NCBI RefSeq assembly: GCF_001983175.1
Contig: NZ_MNPW01000008.1
Location: 248,001 to 312,000 of the forward strand
Source: Pseudomonas cedrina subsp. cedrina
GTDB taxonomy: Bacteria > Pseudomonadota > Gammaproteobacteria > Pseudomonadales > Pseudomonadaceae
Direction of reading: 5' to 3'
Length of the DNA: 64,000 nt
Numbering within the stretch: the first letter of the stretch is position 1; every line of letters starts with the position of its first letter. The notes under the pieces are model-generated. The model was not told where the DNA came from, did not search any database, and worked only from the letters and a program-made list of their open reading frames with translations. A program made the position numbers and the translations under genes. Positions 39,890 to 48,076 of the stretch are shown in pieces.

Positions 39890-42700
39890 TCAATGGGCGC
39901 GGGCCTGGGTGACGCGGTCAACCAGGTAGACCAGGCCGTGATAATCAATGCCGCCATGCTGGCTCAGGCCGATCTCGCAGGTGCGGCTGGTGGAGATGCC
40001 TTCACTGCAATATTGCACGGCATTTTTGAGGCTGCGCAGTGCATGGGCGTTGAGTTGCGGTGTGGTGAAGCCTTTGTCGCCGGCGAATCCGCAGCAGTGG
40101 ATGCCTTCCGGAATCACTACGGTCTTGGCGCAGCGCCGGGCCAGGTCGATCAGGGCCTGGCTTTCGCCCAAATGTTGGGTGCTGCAGGTGACGTGCACGG
40201 CGATGGGCGCCTCCTGGGGCGTGAAGTCGAGACGATCCATCAAGTGGGTGCGGATAAAGCGTACGGGGTCGTAGAGGTCCAGGCGGGTTTCGCCCAGGTC
40301 CTGCACCAGGCGCAGTGTGCAGGGGCTGGTGTCGCAGTAGATCGGGTCGAGCCCGCCGCGGCTGGCGTGGAGCAGGGCGCCGAGCAGTTCCTGGCGCTTG
40401 TGTTCGGCTTGTTCGGCATAGCCTTTGGAGGCGAAGGGCTGACCGCAACACAGGCTGTCCTGGTTCTCGGGGAGCACCACTTGGTAACCGGCTTTTTCCA
40501 GCAGGCCGCGGGTTTTGTCGTACAGCGACATCTGCTCTTTATCCCCCGCCGCCGGGCCCATGGCGCGGGAGACGCAGGCGGCCAGGTAGACCACCCTTGG
40601 CCGTTCGTCCGTCACGGCGGGGCTGAAGCGGATGGCTTTTTCCGGCTGTGGCATGGCGTTGGTCCACTGCGGGATCTGCCCCTTGGACAACCGGGTGACA
40701 GTGGCCGATAGCTTGGCCAGACGCGGCGCGCCCAGCAGCATGCGTGCACCATTGGCCACGTGCAGCGTAAAGCGCGCACCTTGCAGCGCAGTGGAGAAAT
40801 GGCTGGCGAGCCATTCGGCCGTTTTCGTACGGTCGGCTTCACGGCTGCGCAGTTTTTTCACCAGGTCGCCGGTATTGATTCCCACAGGGCAGCGTTGAGC
40901 GCACAGGCCGGTGGCGGCGCAGGTGTCGATGCCCTGGTAGTGATACGCGGCTTCCAGTTCGGTGGTGTCGACGCCGGCGCGCTTTTTCGCCTGAATGTCG
41001 CGCCAGATCACGATGCGTTGGCGCGGGCTCAAGGTCAGGCCTTTCGAGGGGCACACCGGTTCGCAGAAGCCACATTCGATGCACTTATCCACCAGCTCGT
41101 CGGCGGCGGGCAGCGGCTTGAGGTGTTTCAGGTGGATTTGCGGATCTTCGCTGAGCACCACGTCCGGGTTGAGGATGCCATTGGGGTCGAGCAGACGCTT
41201 GAGTTGCCACATCAATTGGTAGGCATCGCTGCCCCATTCCAGCTCGACAAACGGCGCCATATTGCGGCCGGTGCCGTGTTCGGCTTTCAGCGAGCCACCA
41301 AACTCTACCGCCACCAGTTGCGCCACGTCGTCCATGAACGCTTGGTAGCGTGTGATTTCTTCCGTGCTGTTGAAGCCCTGGGTGAAGACAAAGTGCAGAT
41401 TGCCTTCCAGCGCGTGCCCGAAAAGAATCGCTTCGTCGTAGTGATGTTTGTCGAACAGTTCGATCAAGCGATTGACCCCGATTGCCAATTGCTCAACCGG
41501 GAAGGTCACATCCTCGATGATCACCGTGGTGCCGGTTTTACGCACAGCGCCGACGGCGGGGAAGGTGTCTTTGCGGATTGCCCACAGGCGGGCGTTTTCC
41601 AGTGGGTCTTCGGTGAAGTCGACCTGTTTTTCCACAGGGAAACCGGCCAGGGAATCCATGATCAGCGCCAGTTGCTCATGCAGCAAGGCCGTTGAAGCAG
41701 CGCGGGATTCGATCAGCAGTGCGCAGGCATTTTCCGATAGTTGCTGTACGAAAGCGGGCATGCCCGGCTTGTCCTGTACCGAGCGCATGCTGCGTCGGTC
41801 CAGCAGCTCGACGGCGGAGACCGGTTGGGTTTTGAGAACGGTGACCGCGTTGCAGCAGGTTTCGACATCCGGGAACACGATCAGCGCCGACGCTTTGTTC
41901 GGGTGATCAACCACCGTGTCGTAAGTGACCGCACTGATAAACCCGAGCGTTCCCTCGGAGCCCACCAGCAGATGGCTGAGGATATCCAGCGGCTCATCGA
42001 AATCCACCAGGGCATTGAGTGACAGCCCAGTGGTATTTTTCAGACGGTATTTGTGGCGGATTTTGGCTGCCAATTCAGCATTTGCCCGCGTCTCGCGGCC
42101 CAGCGACGCCAGGCGCTCAAGCAACGGCCCGTGTTGTTCACGAAACGCCGCGACGCTGTTTGCATCTTCAGTGTCCAGGCGGCTGCCGTCAGCCAGTACC
42201 AGGCGTATGCCCGCCAGGGTGTGGTAGGTATTCTGCGCCGTGCCGCAGCACATGCCGCTGGCATTGTTGGCGACGATCCCGCCGATTTTGCAGGCGTTGA
42301 TCGACGCCGGGTCTGGCCCGATCTTGCGCCCGAACGGCGCCAGCCACGCATTGGCCTGGGCACCGATGACACCGGGCTGCAAGCGAATCTGCGTGCCTTG
42401 CCCACGAATTTCGCGGCCGTTCCAGTTGTCACCCAACACGATCAGCACCGAGTCGCTGATGGCCTGCCCGGACAGGCTGGTGCCGGCTGCGCGGAAAGTC
42501 ACGGGTACGCGGTCGCGTTGGGCCAGCTGTAACAGCGCCACGACTTCATCTTCCGACTCCACGCGGATCACCAGCTGTGGGATCAGTCGGTAAAAGCTGG
42601 CGTCGGTGCCGAAAGCGAGCGTGGAAAGTGGGTCGTCGAAACGCCGATCATTCGGAATCAGGTGTGCGACGTCGCTCAGGAAAGCAGCAGGCAGGCTCAT
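39890..42700 (-). CDS. dld: D-lactate dehydrogenase, FAD and Fe-S type
   Basis: 936 residues from the ATG at 42700 (GGAGGACC upstream). Order of domains: FAD-binding type 4 (VTFRAAGTSLSGQAISDSVL, KIGGIVANNASGMCCGT, SEGTLGFI), FAD-linked oxidase C-terminal (LFGHALEGNLHFVF, KAEHGTGRNMAPF), two 4Fe-4S sites (CIECGFCEPVCP and CAATGLCAQRCP) and two CCG domains (CCGQPF, CCGFAGDKGF). It oxidises D-lactate to pyruvate at the membrane and feeds the quinone pool. It follows lldP in the same direction, so the operon is LldR-controlled. A glycolate-type substrate cannot be excluded. Confidence 0.88.
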   Translation of the reverse strand: MSLPAAFLSDVAHLIPNDRRFDDPLSTLAFGTDASFYRLIPQLVIRVESEDEVVALLQLAQRDRVPVTFRAAGTSLSGQAISDSVLIVLGDNWNGREIRGQGTQIRLQPGVIGAQANAWLAPFGRKIGPDPASINACKIGGIVANNASGMCCGTAQNTYHTLAGIRLVLADGSRLDTEDANSVAAFREQHGPLLERLASLGRETRANAELAAKIRHKYRLKNTTGLSLNALVDFDEPLDILSHLLVGSEGTLGFISAVTYDTVVDHPNKASALIVFPDVETCCNAVTVLKTQPVSAVELLDRRSMRSVQDKPGMPAFVQQLSENACALLIESRAASTALLHEQLALIMDSLAGFPVEKQVDFTEDPLENARLWAIRKDTFPAVGAVRKTGTTVIIEDVTFPVEQLAIGVNRLIELFDKHHYDEAILFGHALEGNLHFVFTQGFNSTEEITRYQAFMDDVAQLVAVEFGGSLKAEHGTGRNMAPFVELEWGSDAYQLMWQLKRLLDPNGILNPDVVLSEDPQIHLKHLKPLPAADELVDKCIECGFCEPVCPSKGLTLSPRQRIVIWRDIQAKKRAGVDTTELEAAYHYQGIDTCAATGLCAQRCPVGINTGDLVKKLRSREADRTKTAEWLASHFSTALQGARFTLHVANGARMLLGAPRLAKLSATVTRLSKGQIPQWTNAMPQPEKAIRFSPAVTDERPRVVYLAACVSRAMGPAAGDKEQMSLYDKTRGLLEKAGYQVVLPENQDSLCCGQPFASKGYAEQAEHKRQELLGALLHASRGGLDPIYCDTSPCTLRLVQDLGETRLDLYDPVRFIRTHLMDRLDFTPQEAPIAVHVTCSTQHLGESQALIDLARRCAKTVVIPEGIHCCGFAGDKGFTTPQLNAHALRSLKNAVQYCSEGISTSRTCEIGLSQHGGIDYHGLVYLVDRVTQARAH

Positions 42701-42719
42701 CGGTCCTCCAGAAATAGCT

Positions 42720-42744
42720 GACGCCGGCATCGGTGTCCGGCGTC
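42720..42744. repeat. Hairpin between lldP and dld
   Basis: An 8-base stem GACGCCGG / CCGGCGTC with a 9-base loop lies in the 69-base gap between the permease stop and dld start. There is no U run. It could tune the ratio of the two products or mark the place where lldD is found in other strains. Confidence 0.45.
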
Positions 42745-42769
42745 GATTCTTACTCTGTTACGTGCAGGC

Positions 42770-44464
42770 CTAGTGCACCAGCATACCGGTGAACCAGTAC
42801 GCCTGGGCCAGGGTAATCAGCCCGACGATCGTGGCAAAGAACAGGCTGTGTTTGAGCGTGAAGCGGAACAGGTCGGACTCCTTGCCCACCAGGCCGGTGG
42901 CGGCGCAGGCCACGGCGATCGACTGGGGCGAGATCATCTTGCCGGTGACGCCGCCGCTGGTATTCGCGGCCACCAGCAAGGTGTCATTTACGCCGATCTG
43001 ATGCGCGGTGGTGGCTTGCAGCGAGCTGAACAGGGCGTTGGACGACGTGTCGGAGCCTGTCAGGAAAACCCCCAGCCAACCGAGGAAAGGCGAGAAGAAC
43101 GGGAAGGCAGCCCCTGTGCCGGCCAACACCAATGCCATGGTTGAAGACATGCCCGAGTAGTTGGTGACAAAGGCGAACGCCAGCACCATGCCGATGGACA
43201 GGATTGGCCAACGGAGCTCGTAGAAGGTCTCTCTTAAAGTGGTAAGACCAGTTTTAAGGTCTATCTTCAGCACCAGCATCGAGATCAGGGCGGAGAAGAA
43301 AATCGCCGTGCCGGTCGCTGAAATCGGGTCCAGCTTGAACACGGCCGGGATCGCGGTGGGGTTGGTCACGATCGGTGCGACCTTGACCACCAGTTGATCC
43401 AAGTGGGGGATCGCGAAGTTGAACACCCAGCTGTACATCGAGCCGCCGGCGGCGAACATCGCCTTGAACGGTTTGAGCGTCCAGAGGGTGACCAGCACGG
43501 TGAGAATCAGGAACGGCGACCACGCCTTGAAAATTTGCCCCAGGCTGTAGGGTGAGACCGCCGTGTTGCGTGGCAGGCCGAAACCTCCGGCGCTGGCGGT
43601 GACCGCTGCGCTGGAGGTGGCGCCGGCAATCTGTGCACCGGCGGTGCGCTTGGGTTGCCAGACTTTCAGGAATAGCGTGAGGGCGATCAGGCTGGCGAGC
43701 GCCGAGGTGATGTCCGGCAGTTCCGGGCCGATGAAGTTGGAGGTGAAGTACTGGGTGATGGCAAAACTCAGGCCCGCAACCAGCGCCGCCGGCCAGGTTT
43801 CGCGAACGCCGCGCACGCCGTCCATCATGAACACCAGCCAGAACGGCACGAACAGCGACAACAACGGCAGCTGGCGGCCTGTCATGGCGCCAATCTTGAA
43901 GGCGTCAATGCCGGTCACTTGGCCGGCCACGATAATCGGGATACCCAGTGCGCCGAAGGCCACGGGGGCGGTGTTGGCGATCAGGCACAGGCCGGCGGCG
44001 TACAGCGGGTTGAACCCCAGGCCGACCAGCAGCGCGGCGGTGATCGCCACGGGAGCGCCGAAACCGGCCGCGCCTTCGAGGAAGGCGCCGAAGCAGAAAC
44101 CGATCAGCAGCACTTGCAGGCGCTGGTCATCGGTGATCGACAGCACCGAGCTGCGGATAATCTCGAACTGGCCGCTTTTGACCGTGAGTTTGTAGAGGAA
44201 AACCGCAGCGACAATGATCCACGCAATTGGCCACAGACCATAGGCAAAGCCGTAACCGGCGGCGGCGAGTGCCATGTCCACCGGCATCTGGAAGGCAAAG
44301 ATCGCCACCAGGATCGACAGCGCCAAGGTGATGCTGCCGGCCACGTGGCCTTTGAGGCGAAACACGGCCAGAGCCAGGAAGAAGAATACGATCGGAATGA
44401 CGGCCGCCAGTGCGGACAGGCCGAGGCTGCCGAGCGGGCTATAGAGCTGTTGCCAGGTTTGCAT
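42770..44464 (-). CDS. lldP: L-lactate/D-lactate permease
   Basis: 564 residues, the normal LctP/LldP length, with about 12-14 membrane segments. Family marks: FFLALAVFRLKGHVAGSITL, YGLWPIAWIIVAAVFLYKLT, FLEGAAGFGAPVAITAALLV, FLGWLGVFLTGSDTSSNALF, and ANTSGGVTGKMISPQSIAVA. It imports lactate (and likely glycolate) with protons. First gene of the operon, divergent from lldR. Confidence 0.95.
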   Translation of the reverse strand: MQTWQQLYSPLGSLGLSALAAVIPIVFFFLALAVFRLKGHVAGSITLALSILVAIFAFQMPVDMALAAAGYGFAYGLWPIAWIIVAAVFLYKLTVKSGQFEIIRSSVLSITDDQRLQVLLIGFCFGAFLEGAAGFGAPVAITAALLVGLGFNPLYAAGLCLIANTAPVAFGALGIPIIVAGQVTGIDAFKIGAMTGRQLPLLSLFVPFWLVFMMDGVRGVRETWPAALVAGLSFAITQYFTSNFIGPELPDITSALASLIALTLFLKVWQPKRTAGAQIAGATSSAAVTASAGGFGLPRNTAVSPYSLGQIFKAWSPFLILTVLVTLWTLKPFKAMFAAGGSMYSWVFNFAIPHLDQLVVKVAPIVTNPTAIPAVFKLDPISATGTAIFFSALISMLVLKIDLKTGLTTLRETFYELRWPILSIGMVLAFAFVTNYSGMSSTMALVLAGTGAAFPFFSPFLGWLGVFLTGSDTSSNALFSSLQATTAHQIGVNDTLLVAANTSGGVTGKMISPQSIAVACAATGLVGKESDLFRFTLKHSLFFATIVGLITLAQAYWFTGMLVH

Positions 44465-44504
44465 GGGGGATGGCCCTGATTGTTGTTGTTTGGTCAGCTT
44501 GGTT

Positions 44505-44521
44505 AATTGGTAATACCAATT
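44505..44521. promoter_or_regulatory. LldR operator
   Basis: The 17-base perfect palindrome AATTGGTAATACCAATT lies 41 bases upstream of the lldP start, in the lldP-lldR intergenic region. It fits the known GntR/FadR-type LldR site, an AATTGG-n5-CCAATT inverted repeat. Lactate would release LldR from it. Confidence 0.88.
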
Positions 44522-44714
44522 TACAGTCGCTGTGGGCTAGAGTAAAAGCCTTGGCAGGGATGTGTCAATTTGCCGCTTACGAAACTTTGGTCGTAAGTGG
44601 TCGAGCGGGGCTCGCTGGTCGGCTGAAATGAAGGCGTTCTGATAGGTGCTGCCAGCGCTGCGATAGGCCAGAATGGAGCCGCCGGCGAGTGGTCGGGATG
44701 GTGGAGAGTGAGTG

Positions 44715-45482
44715 ATGGGGTTTGATCAGGTGCGTCAGCGCCGTTTGTCTGACGATATCGTCGAGCAGCTGGAGGGCATGATCCTTGAGGGCACGCTGAA
44801 GTCGGGTGAGCGCTTGCCGGCCGAGCGCGCGTTGGCCGAGCAGTTTGGGGTGTCGCGCCCATCTTTACGCGAGGCGATCCAGAAACTGGCGGCCAAGGGC
44901 TTGCTCGTCAGTCGTCAGGGCGGCGGCAACTATGTGGCTGAATCTCTGGGCTCCACATTCAGTGACCCGCTGCTGCATCTGTTGGAAAACAATCCCGAGG
45001 CTCAGCGTGATCTGCTGGAATTTCGGCAAACGCTCGAAGCTTCTTGCGCCTATTACGCAGCGCAGCGCGCCACCGAAGTCGATCGCGAGCGGCTTACGGC
45101 GGCGTTCGAAGCGCTGCAGGATTGCTACACCCGCTCCGATGAAGTGAGTCGACTGGAGGAGGGCGCGGCGGATGCGAGGTTTCACTTGGCAATCGCCGAG
45201 GCCAGCCACAACGCGGTATTGCTGCACACCATTCGCGGCTTGTTCGACCTGCTCAAACGTAACGTGGTGACCAACATCGGTGGCATGTATCAGCAGCGTA
45301 CGGAAACCCGCGACATGCTGATCAGTCAGCATCGGGATTTGTACCTGGCGATTATCGAAGGGCGGGCCGAGCAGGCACGCGAGGTTTCAACACGGCACCT
45401 GCTGTATGTGCAGGAAGTGTTGGAGGAGGTGCGTCAAGAGGTACAGCGCGTGGCGCGTGCGGAGCGGCGCAAGGGGATGTAG
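44715..45482 (+). CDS. lldR: Lactate-responsive GntR/FadR-family repressor
   Basis: 255 residues from the ATG at 44715; a GTG three bases upstream is the alternative. N-terminal GntR wHTH: LSDDIVEQLEGMILEGTLKS, GERLPAERALAEQFGVSRPS, LREAIQKLAAKGLLVSRQGG. FCD ligand domain from about 90 with metal-binding residues in DARFHLAIAEASHN and in QHRDLYLAIIEGRAEQAREV. It represses lldP-dld in the absence of lactate. Confidence 0.92.
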   Translation: MGFDQVRQRRLSDDIVEQLEGMILEGTLKSGERLPAERALAEQFGVSRPSLREAIQKLAAKGLLVSRQGGGNYVAESLGSTFSDPLLHLLENNPEAQRDLLEFRQTLEASCAYYAAQRATEVDRERLTAAFEALQDCYTRSDEVSRLEEGAADARFHLAIAEASHNAVLLHTIRGLFDLLKRNVVTNIGGMYQQRTETRDMLISQHRDLYLAIIEGRAEQAREVSTRHLLYVQEVLEEVRQEVQRVARAERRKGM

Positions 45483-45518
45483 CCGAGGGAGGCTCCCTAG
45501 GCTACATCACTGCAAGGA

Positions 45519-46001
45519 TCAATCTTCCTTGCCCTTGTTGCGCACGGCGCGGTGCAGCTCACGATTGGAGTCACGCTCGCGTTCGGTATCACGCTTGTCG
45601 TACTCCTTCTTGCCCTTGCCCAGGGCAATTTCGCACTTGACCAGATGCTTGCTCCAGTACCAGGACAGGCAGATGCAGGCATAGCCCTTCTGCTGTACGG
45701 CGGAAGCGAGCTTTTCAAGTTCGCGTGCGTTGAGCAGTAGCTTGCGCGTGCGCACCGGGTCGGCAATCACGTGGGTGCTCGCCGTGGTCAGCGGGGTGAT
45801 ATGACTGCCGAGCAGCCACGCCTCGCCGTCCTTGAGCAGCACATAACTGTCGACCAGCTGCAGCTTGCTGGCACGCAGACTCTTTACTTCCCAGCCGGCC
45901 AGGACCAGACCAGCCTCGAACCGATGTTCGATGAAGTAATCGTGTCGCGCCTTTTTATTTTGCGCGATGGTCCCTGTGGGGTGTTTCTTTTGTTTAGCCA
46001 T
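45519..46001 (-). CDS. smpB: SsrA-binding protein
   Basis: 160 residues from the ATG at 46001; the longer frame to 46169 has an unlikely N-terminus. Marks: IAQNKKARHDYFIEHRFEAG, LAGWEVKSLRASKLQLVDSY, LLLNARELEKLASAVQQKGY, and a basic tail KGKKEYDKRDTERERDSNRE. It binds tmRNA and carries it into stalled ribosomes. Confidence 0.97.
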   Translation of the reverse strand: MAKQKKHPTGTIAQNKKARHDYFIEHRFEAGLVLAGWEVKSLRASKLQLVDSYVLLKDGEAWLLGSHITPLTTASTHVIADPVRTRKLLLNARELEKLASAVQQKGYACICLSWYWSKHLVKCEIALGKGKKEYDKRDTERERDSNRELHRAVRNKGKED

Positions 46002-46167
46002 AGGGGCGGCATTATAGGGAGTTGCGCGCGAGTAGGCTACGGTCAACCTGCGTGCTTGAGCGTGTTGTCCGAATCCCGGACAATGCGGGCAGTTCTCTGG
46101 TTTTTTCTCTCGCGGATCGGGCTGTTCTTTCGCGATGTTTTGCCTCAGCAGTGGAAATAACGCACAC

Positions 46168-46602
46168 ATGACGACGCATATTCAACGTTCGGCGCTGCTG
46201 CCCTATCCGGCACAGGCGCTTTATGACCTGGTCAACGACGTGGCGCGTTATCCGGAATTCCTGCCTTGGTGCTCAACCGCCGAAGTGCTGGAAAGCAGTG
46301 ATGAGCACATGGTCGCCAGTGTCGGGGTCGCGAAGGGCGGTCTTAGCCAGCACTTTGTTACGCGCAATGTGCTGGTACCTGGGAAGTCCATCGAAATGAA
46401 CCTGCAGGAAGGGCCGTTTACCCAACTGCACGGGGTCTGGGTATTCAAGGCGCTGACGGATAAGGCCTGCAAAATCAGCCTGGATCTTTCTTTTGATTAC
46501 GCCGGGCCGATCATTCGAGCGACGTTGGGGCCTTTGTTCAATCAGGCGGCCAATACGCTGGTCGATGCGTTCTGCGAACGGGCCAAGCAATTGCATGGTT
46601 GA
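46168..46602 (+). CDS. ratA: RatA/Coq10-family SRPBCC protein
   Basis: 144 residues from the ATG at 46168. ALLPYPAQALYDLVNDVARY, PEFLPWCSTAEVLE and LQEGPFTQLHGVWVFKAL, then FDYAGPIIRATLGPLFNQAA mark the START-like Coq10/RatA fold. E. coli RatA was described as a 70S-blocking toxin, but the family is also linked to ubiquinone binding; its role in Pseudomonas is open. Overlaps rnfH. Confidence 0.9.
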   Translation: MTTHIQRSALLPYPAQALYDLVNDVARYPEFLPWCSTAEVLESSDEHMVASVGVAKGGLSQHFVTRNVLVPGKSIEMNLQEGPFTQLHGVWVFKALTDKACKISLDLSFDYAGPIIRATLGPLFNQAANTLVDAFCERAKQLHG

Positions 46603-46897
46603 GGTTGAGGTGGTGTATGCCGCCGAAGATCGCCAGGTGTTATTGACGGTGGCGGTACCGGTGGGCATCAGTCTGCGGGCAGCGGTGCAGGCGTCGGGTA
46701 TTGCGCAGCAGTTTCCCGACCTGAACCTGGCTGATTGCCCTTTGGGGATATTCGGCAAGGTAGTCGCGGACGCTGATATGAGCGCCGTACAAGCGGGTGA
46801 TCGTATTGAAATTTACCGGCCGTTGCTGGCGGACCCGAAAGAAGTGCGCCGACTGCGTGCAGCCAAGGCGGCGCTTGCCAGGCAGCAGCATTCATAA
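46595..46897 (+). CDS. rnfH: RnfH (RatB)-family ubiquitin-like protein
   Basis: 100 residues from the ATG at 46595, overlapping ratA by 8 bases. VEVEVVYAAEDRQVLLTVAV, LRAAVQASGIAQQFPDLNL, IFGKVVADADMSAVQAGDRI, EIYRPLLADPKEVRR match the RnfH beta-grasp family. Its function is unclear; it is nearly always next to ratA. Confidence 0.92.
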   Translation: MVEVEVVYAAEDRQVLLTVAVPVGISLRAAVQASGIAQQFPDLNLADCPLGIFGKVVADADMSAVQAGDRIEIYRPLLADPKEVRRLRAAKAALARQQHS

Positions 46898-46918
46898 GCC
46901 CGCCAAGTGGCAGGCAGC

Positions 46919-46945
46919 AAAAAGCCCGGCATGCCGGGCTTTTTG
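46919..46945. terminator. Bidirectional terminator between rnfH and bamE
   Basis: AAAGCCCGGC / GCCGGGCTTT (46921-46930 with 46933-46942), with A and T runs on both sides. It serves the converging rnfH and bamE transcripts. Confidence 0.9.
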
Positions 46946-46960
46946 TTGGGCGCCGCACAG

Positions 46961-47488
46961 TTACTGCGGGCTGGTGTCCAGAGGCTGTGGCGTCGGGACG
47001 GGCACAGTTTCGACGCCGTCGACGTCCTTCTGGATCTTGTCGAGCAAGGAGCCAGGCTTGGCCGGAACTTCGGACTTCGGCTGCTCGCCTTCCTTCGCAG
47101 GCGCGGTGACATTGGTGCCGTTGTCCTTGCCGAGCAAGGCTTCATCACGGCTTACGCCGGGCATGAAGTCACCGGACAGGCTGACGAGCTGGTCATTGCC
47201 ATTGAAAATGACACTGACACGCTCCTGCTGGCGTTCACCGCCACCAGGCTGGAGGCTGTAGAGATAATCCCAGCGATCGGCATGGAAAGTGTCGGTCAGC
47301 AGGGGGTTCCCCATGATAAACCGTACTTGCCGTCGGGTCATTCCGGGGCGTAACTGGTCTATCATGTCCTGCGTGACGACATTGCCCTGCTGGATGTCGA
47401 TTTTGTAAACCCCGGGGAATGAACAACCGGCGAGTGCGAGCAGTCCCACAAAGGTGAAACTGGTTAGCAAGAGCTTGGTGTTTTGCAT
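46961..47488 (-). CDS. bamE: Outer-membrane assembly lipoprotein BamE (OmlA/SmpA)
   Basis: 175 residues. Signal peptide with the lipobox LAGC (Cys22), then FPGVYKIDIQQGNVVTQDMI, the DQLRPGMTRRQVRFIMGNPL motif and WDYLYSLQPGGGERQQERVS, VIFNGNDQLVSLSGDFMP. The C-terminal 60 residues are Pro/Lys-rich, as in Pseudomonas OmlA. It is part of the BAM complex. Divergent from fur, a gene order long known in Pseudomonas. Confidence 0.95.
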   Translation of the reverse strand: MQNTKLLLTSFTFVGLLALAGCSFPGVYKIDIQQGNVVTQDMIDQLRPGMTRRQVRFIMGNPLLTDTFHADRWDYLYSLQPGGGERQQERVSVIFNGNDQLVSLSGDFMPGVSRDEALLGKDNGTNVTAPAKEGEQPKSEVPAKPGSLLDKIQKDVDGVETVPVPTPQPLDTSPQ

Positions 47489-47586
47489 CGGTGGGCGACT
47501 TCCACTATCTTGGCTGGGACAACGTAAACGCCGATCATACCCGTATTAAGAGAAGCTGCGAAGCAGCATCCGCGAGAAAGCTAACC

Positions 47587-47991
47587 ATGGTTGAAAATAG
47601 CGAACTACGCAAAGCCGGTCTCAAAGTGACTCTGCCACGAGTCAAGATTCTACAAATGCTCGATTCTGCTGAGCAGCGCCACATGAGTGCCGAGGATGTC
47701 TACAAGGCGCTGATGGAGTCTAACGAGGACGTTGGTCTGGCCACGGTTTACCGTGTGCTGACCCAGTTTGAAGCCGCTGGGCTGGTGGTTCGTCATAATT
47801 TCGACGGCGGTCATGCAGTGTTCGAATTGGCTGACGGTGGTCATCACGACCACATGGTTGACCTGGATACCAATGAGGTTATCGAGTTCACCAGCCCTGA
47901 GATCGAAGCGCTGCAGCATAAGATTGCTGAAGAGCACGGCTTCGATTTGGTCGACCATAACCTGGTCCTGTACATCCGTAAGAAAAAGTAA
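47587..47991 (+). CDS. fur: Ferric uptake regulator
   Basis: 134 residues from the ATG at 47587. wHTH (LRKAGLKVTLPRVKILQMLD, VGLATVYRVLTQFEAAGLVV) and metal site HHDHMVDLDTNEVIEF. The C-x2-C pair of E. coli Fur is absent, as is usual in Pseudomonas. It represses iron uptake genes with Fe(II). No upstream Fur box was recognised with certainty. Confidence 0.96.
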   Translation: MVENSELRKAGLKVTLPRVKILQMLDSAEQRHMSAEDVYKALMESNEDVGLATVYRVLTQFEAAGLVVRHNFDGGHAVFELADGGHHDHMVDLDTNEVIEFTSPEIEALQHKIAEEHGFDLVDHNLVLYIRKKK

Positions 47992-48022
47992 CAAGCGCTG
48001 CAGATTTACGCTGCAAAACGAT

Positions 48023-48048
48023 CGAAGGCGACCTTATGGTCGCCTTCG
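48023..48048. terminator. Terminator between fur and recN
   Basis: An 11-base perfect stem CGAAGGCGACC / GGTCGCCTTCG with the loop TTAT, between convergent fur and recN. T-rich tails are modest on both sides. Confidence 0.8.
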
Positions 48049-48076
48049 TGCTTTCTATAGAGGAAAATTTACCCGA

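Noticed and set aside
46168..46897. ratA-rnfH as a toxin-antitoxin module
   Set aside because: Despite the names, this is a conserved housekeeping pair of Coq10-like and ubiquitin-like folds; nothing in the sequence shows a toxin-antitoxin relation.
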